Shown here: positions 1 through 9,035 of the stretch, in pieces
Layout: the number at the start of each line of letters is the position of its first letter
Position numbering within the stretch: the stretch's first letter is position 1
Assembly: GCA_001950395.1 (NCBI GenBank)
Contig: BDLO01000001.1
Span: forward strand, 1,091,979-1,155,978
Origin: Coriobacteriaceae bacterium EMTCatB1
GTDB taxonomy: Bacteria > Actinomycetota > Coriobacteriia > Anaerosomatales > Anaerosomataceae
Reading direction: 5' to 3'
Length of the DNA: 64,000 nucleotides
Notes under the pieces: model-generated
The model's database searches: none
What the model saw: only the letters and a program-made list of their open reading frames with translations
What the model was told of the DNA's origin: nothing
Translations under genes and position numbers: made by a program

Positions 1-1610
1 GCGGCGTACGCGCTCGGGATGGTCGTCGTGACCTGGAGCTGATCGACGCCCGTCTCTGTGATGATGCGGACCTCGTTTGCGCCGTCGTCGGTCACCACGA
101 TGTCGTCCGAAAGCCCGCCGGTGACGTCGCCGAACGCCATGCCGCTCGACGAAGCGCCCACCGCTACGGTCGTCACGGGCGCGAGCGTGTTGCCGTCCCA
201 CCGGTAGACGTGCAGCGTGCTGCCGCCTCGGTCAAGCGCGAGCACTTCTGGCAGGCCGTCCAGGTCGCCCAGCACGTCTGCGACGCCGACGAACTCCGCG
301 CTCGCTGGGATGGCGACGTCGGCGCGCGAAAGGCCCGTGAGAGGATCGGCGCGCAGGATGCTGAGCTTCGCGACGTCAGCGTATCCGACGATCGCCTCAG
401 CGACGCCGTCCCCATCGACGTCGCCCATCGCGACGTCGGAGACGGCCCCCGCAGGCTCGGACTCTCGCGGCCCCACGAGCGGCCACGGCGCGACGGTCGC
501 CTCGCTCACTGCGAGCGCAAGCGTGCTGTATGCGGTGCCGGTCGCATCCGGCGACAGGCCGGCGAGCACCTCGAGGTGCGTCGCGGCCGCAGCCGGGTAC
601 GCGGTCGCGGAGACATCGGTGCTCGCAGGACCGTCCGCGTCGTGGCAGCGGTCGCATAGAGCGCGCCCGTCGACTTCGAGCAGCTTCGGCACAGCCGTGC
701 CAGATCCGTCGTTCGACCCCATCGGCGCGTGGCAGTTCTGGCACTCGCCCACCAGCCGTGATGCGCCAGCGGCCGGCCACTCGCCCGCGATGGCGACCGT
801 GGCGTTCGAGCTGGCGTGCGCAGACGACGGGTACGCCGATTCGCCGGGGTACGTGCCCGCAGGATCGGGATGGCAGGCGAAGCACAGCGTGCGGTCGTTC
901 GCGGCGATCGTCACCGTGGCGGCGAGAGCGGGCGACGCGATCTGGCTCACGATGAGCGGCGCGATGGCCGAGCCGTGGGCGACGTGGCAGTTCGAGCACC
1001 GGATCTTGGTGCCGTTCGCAGGCTCCGGCAGCGCAGCGAAGTGCGCGGTCTGTTTGAAGATGCCGAGCCCGTCCCAGACGTCGTTCTGCCGGTCTTCGAA
1101 GTGGCAGGTCGCGCAGTACTCCTCGCGCTCGAAGAAGGCCGTGCCCGTCGACGTCCGGGCCCGCAGCAGGTACGGGTAGGGCACGCCGGTCGTGACTTCG
1201 TCTGAGCCGTGCGAGTCGTGGCAGCTGCTGCACTGGATGACGCTCGGCCCGTACGGTGCGCTTGCAGGCGCGAGGTCGTGCGCGGAGGTCGCCAGGAACG
1301 ACGACTGCACGTCCGTGCCTGAGCCCAGCGCGTCCACGCCGTGGCACGCGTAGCAGAGCATCGTGTCGCCGGACGTGCCCGACGCGTCGGCCGCGGCGAG
1401 CACGAGCGCATTGGCGGTGGGCTCCCAGCTGTCGGCAGCCGAACGGCCGAACGGCGCGGTTGCGGTGTGCGTGCGGTGGCACATCGCGCAGGTATCGGGC
1501 GCGGTGTCACTTGCGACGTGCGGGGCCGTCTGTGCGTACGCAGGCGCGGCGGCCAGCGCACCAGCCACCGCTACGAACGCCGCAATCACCGCAAGCCGAC
1601 GAACCCGCAT
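1..1610 (-). CDS. Octaheme c-type cytochrome fused to FG-GAP-like repeats (C-terminus beyond window)
   Basis: Reads from ATG at 1610 leftwards and stays open at base 1, so about 536 residues are visible and the end is missing. A signal peptide (MRVRRLAVIAAFVAVAG...) predicts export. Eight CxxCH haem motifs follow in order: CAMCH, CYACH, CSSCH, CATCH, CSNCH, CFACH, CQNCH, CDRCH. The first four and later ones are often followed by H-G-S or H-T, as in doubled-CXXCH cytochromes. After the last haem (near base 643) the chain changes to acidic VCBS/FG-GAP-like repeats, for example DVAMGDVDGDGVAEAI near bases 390-437, a calcium-binding beta-propeller signature. The first haem segment (CxxCHRxHTA) resembles that of the 6-heme cytochrome at 9011-10180. 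Likely an extracytoplasmic electron-transfer protein with a propeller for docking. The RBS is CAGGGGAG upstream of ATG. It is last in the run that starts with formate dehydrogenase, but it has its own candidate promoter. Confidence 0.85.
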   Translation of the reverse strand, partial: MRVRRLAVIAAFVAVAGALAAAPAYAQTAPHVASDTAPDTCAMCHRTHTATAPFGRSAADSWEPTANALVLAAADASGTSGDTMLCYACHGVDALGSGTDVQSSFLATSAHDLAPASAPYGPSVIQCSSCHDSHGSDEVTTGVPYPYLLRARTSTGTAFFEREEYCATCHFEDRQNDVWDGLGIFKQTAHFAALPEPANGTKIRCSNCHVAHGSAIAPLIVSQIASPALAATVTIAANDRTLCFACHPDPAGTYPGESAYPSSAHASSNATVAIAGEWPAAGASRLVGECQNCHAPMGSNDGSGTAVPKLLEVDGRALCDRCHDADGPASTDVSATAYPAAAATHLEVLAGLSPDATGTAYSTLALAVSEATVAPWPLVGPRESEPAGAVSDVAMGDVDGDGVAEAIVGYADVAKLSILRADPLTGLSRADVAIPASAEFVGVADVLGDLDGLPEVLALDRGGSTLHVYRWDGNTLAPVTTVAVGASSSGMAFGDVTGGLSDDIVVTDDGANEVRIITETGVDQLQVTTTIPSAYA

Positions 1611-1656
1611 ACCCCGCTCCCCTGCGCGCTACGCGCGCGCAAAACGACGCACCCAC

Positions 1657-1662
1657 AGTATA
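1657..1662 (-). promoter_or_regulatory. Candidate -10 box (TATACT) for the octaheme cytochrome
   Basis: On the minus strand TATACT (5/6 match to TATAAT) lies 47 bases before the ATG at 1610. No good -35 is seen 16-18 bases further upstream. A GC-rich hairpin (GCGCGC repeats, about 1622-1640) sits in the leader. A second hairpin at 1720-1736 (CCCTG, 7-base loop, CAGGG) follows the stop of the upstream gene but lacks a T-run. These suggest, weakly, that the cytochrome can be transcribed separately. Confidence 0.35.
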
Positions 1663-1739
1663 CGCGACAGGATCCGCTCGACATCGCACGATTGTGTGTT
1701 CTCGCTCGATGCGGTGCTACCCTGCCTCGAACAGGGCCT

Positions 1740-4700
1740 CTACTTTATCGCCCTCAGCACCGCGTTCCTCACCATCTGCGAGACGGCGCCCGTGCCGCCG
1801 AAGAAGCGGACCTTCGAGATGAAGCGCTTGTTTTCAGCAAGCGCCGTCCTCGTCGGGTCGGGAAGCGAGGCGGTCTTGGTGAGCAGGACCACCGAGCCCA
1901 AGCGCCCGAGCGAGGCGCCAGCAGAAAGCGCGTCGGGGAAGTTCTCGCCGGTGGCGATGCCCACGCCGTCGAAGGAGAGGCCTGCCTGCACGCTTTTCTG
2001 CGCGACTTGGGCGGCGGTGGCGTAGCGGTCGGCGCCCCACCAGCGCTCGGTCGAGCAGGGCACGCCTGCTGCAACCGCGTCCACGGCCGAGGTGGATACG
2101 ACGCTTCCGCCGCCGAGCGCGACCGCGTGCGTCACGCCTGCGGCCTTCATGGCGGAGATGAGGACGGCGTCTGCGCCCGTCTTGGGGTCGACGAGGTAGA
2201 TGGGCCGGCCCTTGGCCGCGGCGAGCGGACCTGCGCCGAGCGCGTCGGGGAAGTTCGCGCCGGTGGCCAGGAACGCCGTCCCGTCGTAGGAGGCGCCTTT
2301 GAGCGCGACGACCATGGCGGCCACCGCGTGGGCCGTGGCGTAGCGGTCGCGCCCCTCCACCCGCACGACCTTGTCTTGCCCGACCACGCCTGCAAGCGCG
2401 GTCGCGACGGCGCTCGACACCGCGCCTGTCCCCCCGACGATGTAGGCCTTGGAAGCCCCGAGGCGCGCGACCTCGGCAGCGACCTCTGCAGGAAGCGCCG
2501 TAGGCTCCGTGAGCAGCACGGGGCCGCCTGCCGCGCCTGCGAGCGCAGACCCGCCGAGCGCGTCAGGCCAGTTCCTGGCGGTGGCGATCACGACCGCGGG
2601 GGCGCCCTGCGGGAACGCGAGCTTGGAGGCCTCGATGGCGGTGGCGATGCGGGTGGCGCCTTGCACCGGCACGCTCGTCGGCGTCGAGCCGGTGGGTCGC
2701 ACGACTTCGAACAGCGCCGTGCGCGTCCCCTCGACGTTGCCCGCTACGTCCATCGAGCCGTACGCGAGCTCGTAAGCGCCGAGCGTCGTCACGTTCACTG
2801 CCGTTCCGTACACCCGGGTCCCGCCGTTCAGCGACCACCAGGTGCTCGCCACTCCCGAGCCGGAGCCGTCGTCTGGGCTCAGCACGATCGCCGCAGAGCC
2901 CTCGTAGAGAGCGTTCACGTTCGCCCACGTGGCCGGCGGGTCGACGTCCACGCGAATCTTCCTGTGCTGCGGCGCGCTCCACGTCCCATACGCGTCCACT
3001 GCACGCACGTGGAACCAGTGCTCGCCCGTCGGAAGATCCGAGAAGGCGATCGACGTCGCCGTCGTGTCGACGGACGTGTCTGGCACCGTGTCCGGGATCT
3101 GGTCGAGCGCGTACGAGTACCCGGCGACGCCGTTCGCGTCCGTCGCGGTCCACGAGAGCACGGCGTCGTCGAGCCGGTACCACACCGCCTCAGACGGGTG
3201 CGACGGAGACGACACAGAAAGGGACGGCGGCGTGGCGTCGACCAGGAACTGCACGGTCTTCGTCGTCTCGACGTTGCCCGCGAAGTCGACGGAGGCGTAC
3301 GCGAGCGTGTGCGTCCCGTCCGTGCTCGCCACGACGGTCGACCCCGTTCCGGGCACGCCGTCGAGCACCCATCGAGTGACCGACACGCCCGAGAGCGCGT
3401 CGGCCGCGTGGAGACCCACCACGCACGGAGTCGCGGTGCACACGGCGCTGTGGTCGTCCGTGGTTGCCGGCGGCGTCAGATCGACGCGCACCGCCCGCCG
3501 CTGCGTGCCGCCCCATCGGCCGAGCGTGTCTTTGGCTCGCACGCAGAAGTACCACACGCCCTCGCCAGGGACCACAAGCGACGCGGAAGGCGCCGCCGTG
3601 TCGACGACTTCATCGGGAACGCAGCCCGCATCGGACGAGAGCTCGTAGGAATACCCCACGACACCCACGTTGCTGCTGGCATCCCAGGAGAAGGACGCTG
3701 CAGTCGCGGAGTACCACGACGACGCCACGGGGTGCGTGGAGGACTGCAGGTCCACCACCGCCGGCAGCACCGAGTCGATCACGAACTGCACGGTCTTCGT
3801 CGCTTCCGTGTTGCCGACCGCGTCCACGGACGCGTACGCGAGCGTGTGCGTCCCGTCGCCGCTCGCGTTCACCACCGTGCCCGTGCCGGGCGTGCCGTCG
3901 AGCGTCCAGCGCGTCAGCGCGACGCCAGAGTGCGCGTCAGACGGTGCTAGCGTGATCGTGGCGTCCCCCGGATACAGGCTCGCCGCGTCGTCAAGCGTCG
4001 TAGGCGGCGTGACATCGATGCGCACCTTCAGGTGCGACGGCGCGCTCCAGTTGCCGTAGCCGTCTACCGCACGCAGGTGGAACCACCACTCGCCCGACGA
4101 CAGATCGGAGAACGAGGCCGAGACGCCGGTCGTCGCGACCGTCGCGGGCGGAATCGTGTCCGGCGACTGGTCGAGCGCATACGAGTAGCCAGCGACGCCC
4201 GCTGGGTCCGTGGCGCTCCACGAGAACGAAGGCGAAGCGTTCGCGTACCAGGTCGCATCCGATGGGTGCGTCGGCGACGTGAGCGACGTGACGAGAGGCG
4301 GCGTCACGTCAGGCTGCGGCCTGCGCCAGGTCGCGCCGTCCTCGGTGAGGACGATCGTCCCGTACCTGCCGACCGCCCACGCACGCGAGCCGAACGCCGC
4401 GAGGTCGTACAGGTCGTTCGCCGTCGGGCTGGCGACCTGCGTCCACGTCTGGCCGCCGTTCGTCGTCTTGAGGATGACGCCTCCCGCGCCGACCGCCCAG
4501 CCCACGGATGCGTCGATCATCTCGACGGCGTTGAGCGTGCTCGTGACCGGCGAGGAGCCCTCCGACCACGTGGATCCACCGTTGCTCGTGTAGAAGACAC
4601 GCCCTTGCGCACCGACTGCGATGCCGGTCGCCGTCGTCGCGAACGACACGTCCCGCAGCGAGACAGGTGCGCCCACTGACTGCTGGTACCAGCTGACGCC

Positions 4701-5414
4701 GCCATTCGTGGTCGCGTAGACGGTCGCCGTCGTCACCGCAGGGAAGTAGTCGGCGCCCACGACCCAGCCCCGCGACGCATCGACGAAATCGGCTCCGAAG
4801 AACTCGCCTTTGCCGACGGGATCGCCGCCCGTCTCGCCTTCTGGGTCGGGATACCTGCACGGCCTCAGCACCGGCTGGCTCCCCCAGTACGCGCCGCCGT
4901 TGCCTTCCGTGCGCCACGCCTGTTCGGGAACGTAGGGAAGCCCCCCGAACGGGTTGTAACCGCCGACGAAGAGCCCCACGTAGTTCGTCGGACCAGGCGG
5001 GAGAGCCAGCCGGTCGACGTTGATGTACTCGAGGTACGGCTCTGGCGTGACGTTGCCGTTCAGAAGCGTCCATGTCTGACCGCCGTCGGTCGTCCCGAAC
5101 GCCTTGCGGTCGAAGCTGACGGCGACGCCTTGCGAAGCGCTCCAGAACGCGACGCCACGCAAGTCCTCGGTGCCGCTGCGCACCTGGACCCAGTTCTCGC
5201 CACCGTTCGTGGTCTTGGCGATCACGCCGTTCGAGCCAGCGGCAAACCCCGTGCTTGCGTCGAGGAAGAAGACCGAGCGCAGATCGACTGCAGGCACGCC
5301 CGTCGGCGAGAGAGCGAGGTCGGGCGATTTCGCAGATGCGCAAGGGAAGTTGAACCCGATAAGAGCCACGACCAGAAGCGCACCGAGGACGCGATGCACT
5401 CGCGAAAGACGCAT
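1740..5414 (-). CDS. Cell-wall-anchored surface protein: BNR/YCF48-like propeller, Ig-like repeats, three CWB2 repeats
   Basis: A 1224-residue exported protein. Residues 1-28 are a signal peptide ending in ASA. Residues about 35-365 hold repeats of the form TTNGGxxW (TTNGGENW, TTDGGQTW, TTNGGVSW, TSNGGSTW, TTNGGQTW), the BNR/YCF48-like beta-propeller signature. Residues about 370-900 alternate two Ig-like modules: a fibronectin-like one (THPSDATWY... GYSYALDQ...) and an OmpL47-like one (PPTTLDD... SGV..TRW.LDG.PGTG...). Residues about 905-1224 carry three type-2 cell-wall-binding repeats (NWPDALGG, NFPDALGA, NFPDALSA), which in Gram-positives bind anionic wall polymers. It therefore probably sits in the wall facing outward. 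It follows the NHL protein by 63 bases in the same direction as the cytochrome genes. Its partner or substrate is unknown; adhesion or cytochrome scaffolding are both possible. Confidence 0.85.
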   Translation of the reverse strand: MRLSRVHRVLGALLVVALIGFNFPCASAKSPDLALSPTGVPAVDLRSVFFLDASTGFAAGSNGVIAKTTNGGENWVQVRSGTEDLRGVAFWSASQGVAVSFDRKAFGTTDGGQTWTLLNGNVTPEPYLEYINVDRLALPPGPTNYVGLFVGGYNPFGGLPYVPEQAWRTEGNGGAYWGSQPVLRPCRYPDPEGETGGDPVGKGEFFGADFVDASRGWVVGADYFPAVTTATVYATTNGGVSWYQQSVGAPVSLRDVSFATTATGIAVGAQGRVFYTSNGGSTWSEGSSPVTSTLNAVEMIDASVGWAVGAGGVILKTTNGGQTWTQVASPTANDLYDLAAFGSRAWAVGRYGTIVLTEDGATWRRPQPDVTPPLVTSLTSPTHPSDATWYANASPSFSWSATDPAGVAGYSYALDQSPDTIPPATVATTGVSASFSDLSSGEWWFHLRAVDGYGNWSAPSHLKVRIDVTPPTTLDDAASLYPGDATITLAPSDAHSGVALTRWTLDGTPGTGTVVNASGDGTHTLAYASVDAVGNTEATKTVQFVIDSVLPAVVDLQSSTHPVASSWYSATAASFSWDASSNVGVVGYSYELSSDAGCVPDEVVDTAAPSASLVVPGEGVWYFCVRAKDTLGRWGGTQRRAVRVDLTPPATTDDHSAVCTATPCVVGLHAADALSGVSVTRWVLDGVPGTGSTVVASTDGTHTLAYASVDFAGNVETTKTVQFLVDATPPSLSVSSPSHPSEAVWYRLDDAVLSWTATDANGVAGYSYALDQIPDTVPDTSVDTTATSIAFSDLPTGEHWFHVRAVDAYGTWSAPQHRKIRVDVDPPATWANVNALYEGSAAIVLSPDDGSGSGVASTWWSLNGGTRVYGTAVNVTTLGAYELAYGSMDVAGNVEGTRTALFEVVRPTGSTPTSVPVQGATRIATAIEASKLAFPQGAPAVVIATARNWPDALGGSALAGAAGGPVLLTEPTALPAEVAAEVARLGASKAYIVGGTGAVSSAVATALAGVVGQDKVVRVEGRDRYATAHAVAAMVVALKGASYDGTAFLATGANFPDALGAGPLAAAKGRPIYLVDPKTGADAVLISAMKAAGVTHAVALGGGSVVSTSAVDAVAAGVPCSTERWWGADRYATAAQVAQKSVQAGLSFDGVGIATGENFPDALSAGASLGRLGSVVLLTKTASLPDPTRTALAENKRFISKVRFFGGTGAVSQMVRNAVLRAIK

Positions 5415-5477
5415 GAGACGATCACACTCCTTCGGCGTTGCCGGCCGCCGCGAGGAAGCGAGCGAATACCGTGCCGC

Positions 5478-6707
5478 CTATTGTAGCACCGCGGTGCCGT
5501 CGTCCGGTGGACCGCCATGGTCCATGAGCCGATCGCGTCTCCAGAGTGAGACTGCGACGACCGCCAGCACCAGCGCAGACGCGAACGAGACCAGTGCGAC
5601 GCCGACGTACGGCGCGCGGTTCGAGGCGTCGGACCCGAACAGCCGGCGGGCCGGAGCGTCCGCACTCTCCCACTCCACGCGCCAGACCTGGATCCTCCGG
5701 TTGCCGGTGTCTGCGACGAACAGACGGCTCCCGTCGGCGGAGACCGCCACGTCGTTCGGAATCTGCAAGCGTCCTGCTATGGTGCCCGGCTCGCCGAAGC
5801 GCCCGAGCTCCTCGCCTCGCACGTTCCACAGCACGATGTCGTTCCCGAGCGTGTCGACACCAGCGACTGCCGTGACCTCGCCGCTTGCTGCAGGGATGGG
5901 CGCAAGCCCCCTGACGAGACCTCCAAGACTCATCGCGCGAAGATACCGGCCGGATTCGTCGAAGACGACCACCCGTCCGTGGTTGCTGTCGGACACCCAC
6001 AGCTCGTGGCCGACCAGGGCAACGTCGTTGGGGTAGTCCAGCGCCACGACCACCTGCGAATGGCTGCCAGGGCCTCCGATCTCCTGTGCGACTCGACCAG
6101 ACGCGTCCAGAGCCAGGACGCGATGGCGAGCTGAGACGTCGGTGACCCACACGGTGCCGTCCTCGCCCGCAGCGACTCCCAGCGGCGCCCACGAGGTCGC
6201 CTCCGCGCTCCGCGTAGCGGCTCCGCTCTCACGAGGCCAGCGCGGCTCAAGCCGCCGCAGCTCGCTTTCCCCGGGCACGAACCAGAACAACGCACCGAGC
6301 TTCCTGTCGGTGACGTACACGCGGTCCGTTTGCGGGTCGCACGCGACGTACGTCGGAGCGACGAGCGTGCCGCTGCCAACGATGCTCTCCGGAACCCCAC
6401 GCTCGTCGAAAACGCGCACGACGCCCGCGACCGAGTCGGCGACGAAGATGCGGCTGCGCAGCGAAGCGACGCTCACTGGCCGCTCGAGCGGCTGGTCTCC
6501 GGGCATCGGGAACGCGGCTTCGTAGTACAGCTGGACGGTTCCGGCTCCTTCGGCCGCGGAGGGCACGGCTTTCAGCGGCTCGGGCATGAGCGCGAGCGCG
6601 CTCGCGCCGATGGCGGCGAGCACGGCGGCCGCTACCCCTGCCCGCACCGCCGCTTTCTTCGCGCGCGGCGCGGCCCCAGCGACGTCTCGCGTCCGCTCAG
6701 GACCCAC
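5478..6707 (-). CDS. Membrane-anchored NHL-repeat beta-propeller protein
   Basis: 409 residues. A positively charged N-terminus (RAKKAAVRAG) leads into one transmembrane helix (about 22-40). Then come about six NHL repeats with the usual pattern V-A-xx-G-x-x-(W/L)-V-T-D and R-V-x-V-F-D (for example GTVWVTDVSARHRVLALD and HELWVSDSNHGRVVVFD). A second helix (ALVSFASALVLAVVAVSLW, about 372-390) precedes a short tail. The propeller is therefore held at the outer face of the membrane. NHL propellers bind proteins or ligands and have no catalytic residues recognisable here. The gene starts 4 bases after the lipoprotein stop, so it is co-transcribed with it. A second protein of this design is at 14909-16423, in the other cytochrome operon. 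Confidence 0.8.
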   Translation of the reverse strand: MGPERTRDVAGAAPRAKKAAVRAGVAAAVLAAIGASALALMPEPLKAVPSAAEGAGTVQLYYEAAFPMPGDQPLERPVSVASLRSRIFVADSVAGVVRVFDERGVPESIVGSGTLVAPTYVACDPQTDRVYVTDRKLGALFWFVPGESELRRLEPRWPRESGAATRSAEATSWAPLGVAAGEDGTVWVTDVSARHRVLALDASGRVAQEIGGPGSHSQVVVALDYPNDVALVGHELWVSDSNHGRVVVFDESGRYLRAMSLGGLVRGLAPIPAASGEVTAVAGVDTLGNDIVLWNVRGEELGRFGEPGTIAGRLQIPNDVAVSADGSRLFVADTGNRRIQVWRVEWESADAPARRLFGSDASNRAPYVGVALVSFASALVLAVVAVSLWRRDRLMDHGGPPDDGTAVLQ

Positions 6708-6711
6708 CGCT

Positions 6712-7533
6712 CTACGAGCCGATCGCCTCGCCGACCTTGACGAGCGCCGGCTTGAGGTCCGCAGGCTTCCCGGAGCGCACGTGCATCTCGATGGTCACGA
6801 GAAGCGAGCCGTCCGTGAACGCGAGCGCGGCATATCCGCTACGGGTGCCGAACCTCCCCTGCTTGCCCGCAACGGTGACGCTCGCGGCGTCGTTGGGATA
6901 GGTCTGTTTGAAGGTCTCGAGCCCGGATGCGGCGCGCTTTGCGTCCACCATCTGTTCGACCATGATGACCATCAAGTCGGCGTTGCCCGTGAGCGGAATG
7001 TAGTCGCGCGTGATGGACGCCGGGTCGGCGGTGATGCCCTGCGCGGTGTATCCGTCGAGGGAGTCCGGCACGTACTTGAGAAGGTTCGCCACCGGCCCGA
7101 CCGGTTCCTCGCCTCCCGCGGTCGACGTCCCCGGCTGGGAGCCGCCGCCGGGCGCAGGCGTGCCGCCGCCAGAGATCTCGTCGAGCTGCTGCTTGGCTTT
7201 CCCGCCAGCGTACGTCGGGTCTTTCGCGACGATCGCCGCGAGCTTGGCCTTCGCGGCATTGGTGTCGCCTTGGGCGAGCGCCTGCTGCGCGGCCTCCCAC
7301 AGCCCCGCAAGCCCCTGGTGCCGCTCGCAGGTCGTCACCTTGGTCTTGACCGAGTACTTCGAGACCTCGGAGACAGGGACCTGGATCTCCTTCGTGTTGT
7401 CCTCGATGACCTCGCCTGCGGTGCACAGCACGACCTCGCCAGTGCGAACGGTCACCATCTTGCGAGCGCACCCGGTGACGGGCACCGAGACCAGAAGCGC
7501 GAGAGCCACAACAACGCCGACGAACTGCTTCAC
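6712..7533 (-). CDS. Putative lipoprotein of unknown function, in the cytochrome/formate dehydrogenase operon
   Basis: 273 residues. The start MKQFVGVVVALALLVSVPVTGC is a lipoprotein signal with lipobox VTGC (Cys22), so the mature protein is lipid-anchored outside the membrane. Residues about 30-70 contain two further cysteines (VVLC, TTCERH). Residues 75-115 look like a TPR-type helical pair (LWEAAQQALAQGDTNAAKAKLAAIVAKDP). A Gly/Pro/Ser/Thr linker (about 120-145) joins this to a C-terminal domain of about 120 residues that I do not recognise. The start codon overlaps the stop of the upstream membrane-protein gene by 4 bases (ATGA), so translation is coupled. The product is presumably an accessory part of the surface redox assembly; no function is assigned. 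Confidence 0.7.
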   Translation of the reverse strand: MKQFVGVVVALALLVSVPVTGCARKMVTVRTGEVVLCTAGEVIEDNTKEIQVPVSEVSKYSVKTKVTTCERHQGLAGLWEAAQQALAQGDTNAAKAKLAAIVAKDPTYAGGKAKQQLDEISGGGTPAPGGGSQPGTSTAGGEEPVGPVANLLKYVPDSLDGYTAQGITADPASITRDYIPLTGNADLMVIMVEQMVDAKRAASGLETFKQTYPNDAASVTVAGKQGRFGTRSGYAALAFTDGSLLVTIEMHVRSGKPADLKPALVKVGEAIGS

Positions 7534-9035
7534 GAAGCATCACCCCTGTCCTGCGCGCCACGCTTCTTCGCCAGGCGCGTCAGCCACAACAGTAGCGCGA
7601 GCGAGAGCACCGCGCCACCGAACGACAGCCATAGCCACGGCGCGCTGAGCGTCGAGAACGCGATCGAGGCGTACTCGCTGCCGTAGTCCACCTGGATCTC
7701 CGAGGGTATCGCGCTCGACCAGGTGTGCAGCGGGGTCGCCCACACTGCAGGAAACGCCGCTGCCGCCACCAGGAGAGCCCACAGCACACGCGGCCTGCGA
7801 GTCGGGCGGAATGCGCATGCCGCTGCGCCGAGCGCGAGGCCGAGCACCGCCCAGCCGCCCACCGTCTCCAGCCCGAGCAGCGTGAACGACGCCTGGAACG
7901 TCGAGCCGTCCGCTCGCGTCGCCGAGACGCGCGCCACGAGCGCAGGCGTGGCGAGCGCGACCAGCCCGGACGCAAGGGCCGCAGCAGCCAGCACGCGCGC
8001 TGCAGCAGTCACGCCTCGCTGCTCGAAGTCCGCAGGCTCCTCTTGCTGAAGCCCAGCGACGATTGCCGCACCTGCAGTCGCGACGACGCCCCCCGCGGCG
8101 GCCTCTACCAGCAGGATCGGCTGGATGCCGAACGGCCGCAACGCCTGCTCGAGGGCCGTGACCCCAGTGAGCGCCACCGCCGGCAGGAACCACGCGCCCG
8201 CGAGAAGCGGCGCACCCCCGCGGCGCAGCAGCACGAGCCCGAGCACGGCCACCGCAGCCGAAAGCCCCGCGATCGCCCACCACGAAGGTTCGCGCACGGC
8301 AGACGAAAGACCTGCGATCTGCCACCGCGAGATGGCGAGCGCCACGGCGCTGGCGAACGCTCCGGCGCCGCTCGCGAGCGCTGCCTCAGCGAGCTTCCCG
8401 CGCTTTCGAGCGCGGTCGAGCGACCACCACGCGGCGGCCCACAGCACGCCCGCGGCAAGCATGAGCGCTTCCTCGAGCCGATACCGCACGAAGATCGAGA
8501 ACGAGCTCGGCCGCTCCCAGTTGGCGACCACACCCGCAACGCCGGCGCACGCGAGCACGACGCCCGCCAGCCGACGTGGCGCACGTCCTTCGCGCCACGA
8601 GCCGGACAGCGCAAGCGCAGCCGCCCACCCGGCAGTCGTGAGGAACAACACCTCGCTTCCGGGGGGCGCGTCGCTCATGCGATTCGATGCCACCAACAGC
8701 GGCGCCACAACGAAGCCGGCGGCGCCCAGGGCGAAGTGCGCGAGCGCTCGCGAAGAGCCGAGGCCGCCCAGCCGGCGGCCCCACGCAGCGGCCGCGAGGC
8801 CGGCTGCCGACCCGAGCGCCGAGGCCAGCGCGATCGCCGCAGGCGCGAGCGTCCGCATGCCGGCCGACTCGAACGCGAACCGCACGGCCACGCAGGCCGC
8901 GAGCAATATCGCGAGCGCCACGCCCGCGAACGAGCGCAGCGCGAAGGAGGGGCCGGTCGCCCGGCCCCTCCCGTCGCTTCGGCCGCCAGGAGGCTGGCCT
9001 GTGCGTGTCGCTACTTGTTGTGGCATGCCTCGCAC
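7530..9035 (-). CDS. Polytopic integral membrane protein, about 14 helices, function unknown
   Basis: Up to 501 residues, almost entirely hydrophobic helices separated by short arginine-rich or glycine-rich loops; I count about 13-14 segments. There is a faint resemblance to EamA/DMT-type permeases in repeated small-residue helices, but no diagnostic motif. The last loop before the final helix is long and polar (about 435-470) and probably external. The start is uncertain. GTG at 9035 or ATG at 9026 both overlap the end of the preceding cytochrome gene, and the first 30 residues (polar, Gly/Arg-rich) may not be translated, because a perfect hairpin lies at 8946-8971. A later GTG near 8927 is another possibility. 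Its place between a 6-heme cytochrome and a lipoprotein suggests a membrane component of the same redox chain, which is inference. Confidence 0.65.
   Translation of the reverse strand: MRGMPQQVATRTGQPPGGRSDGRGRATGPSFALRSFAGVALAILLAACVAVRFAFESAGMRTLAPAAIALASALGSAAGLAAAAWGRRLGGLGSSRALAHFALGAAGFVVAPLLVASNRMSDAPPGSEVLFLTTAGWAAALALSGSWREGRAPRRLAGVVLACAGVAGVVANWERPSSFSIFVRYRLEEALMLAAGVLWAAAWWSLDRARKRGKLAEAALASGAGAFASAVALAISRWQIAGLSSAVREPSWWAIAGLSAAVAVLGLVLLRRGGAPLLAGAWFLPAVALTGVTALEQALRPFGIQPILLVEAAAGGVVATAGAAIVAGLQQEEPADFEQRGVTAAARVLAAAALASGLVALATPALVARVSATRADGSTFQASFTLLGLETVGGWAVLGLALGAAACAFRPTRRPRVLWALLVAAAAFPAVWATPLHTWSSAIPSEIQVDYGSEYASIAFSTLSAPWLWLSFGGAVLSLALLLWLTRLAKKRGAQDRGDAS
8946..8971 (-). 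other. Perfect 11-bp GC-rich hairpin just downstream of the 6-heme cytochrome stop
   Basis: The arms GGAGGGGCCGG and CCGGCCCCTCC pair perfectly around a 4-base loop. On the minus strand the hairpin lies about 40 bases after the cytochrome stop codon (9011) and is followed only by TTCG, so it is a poor classical terminator. It could act as a 3'-end stabiliser that keeps cytochrome mRNA in excess over the downstream membrane genes. It also argues that the next gene may start later than its first possible codon. Confidence 0.5.

Noticed and set aside
1720-1736. Terminator after the wall-anchored protein gene
   Set aside because: Five-base stem with no T-run; too weak to call.
1341-3950. 869-codon open frame on the plus strand opposite the wall-anchored protein
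   Set aside because: Arg/His/Val-rich composition without motifs; it mirrors the high-GC third codon positions of the true minus-strand gene with signal peptide and CWB2 repeats.
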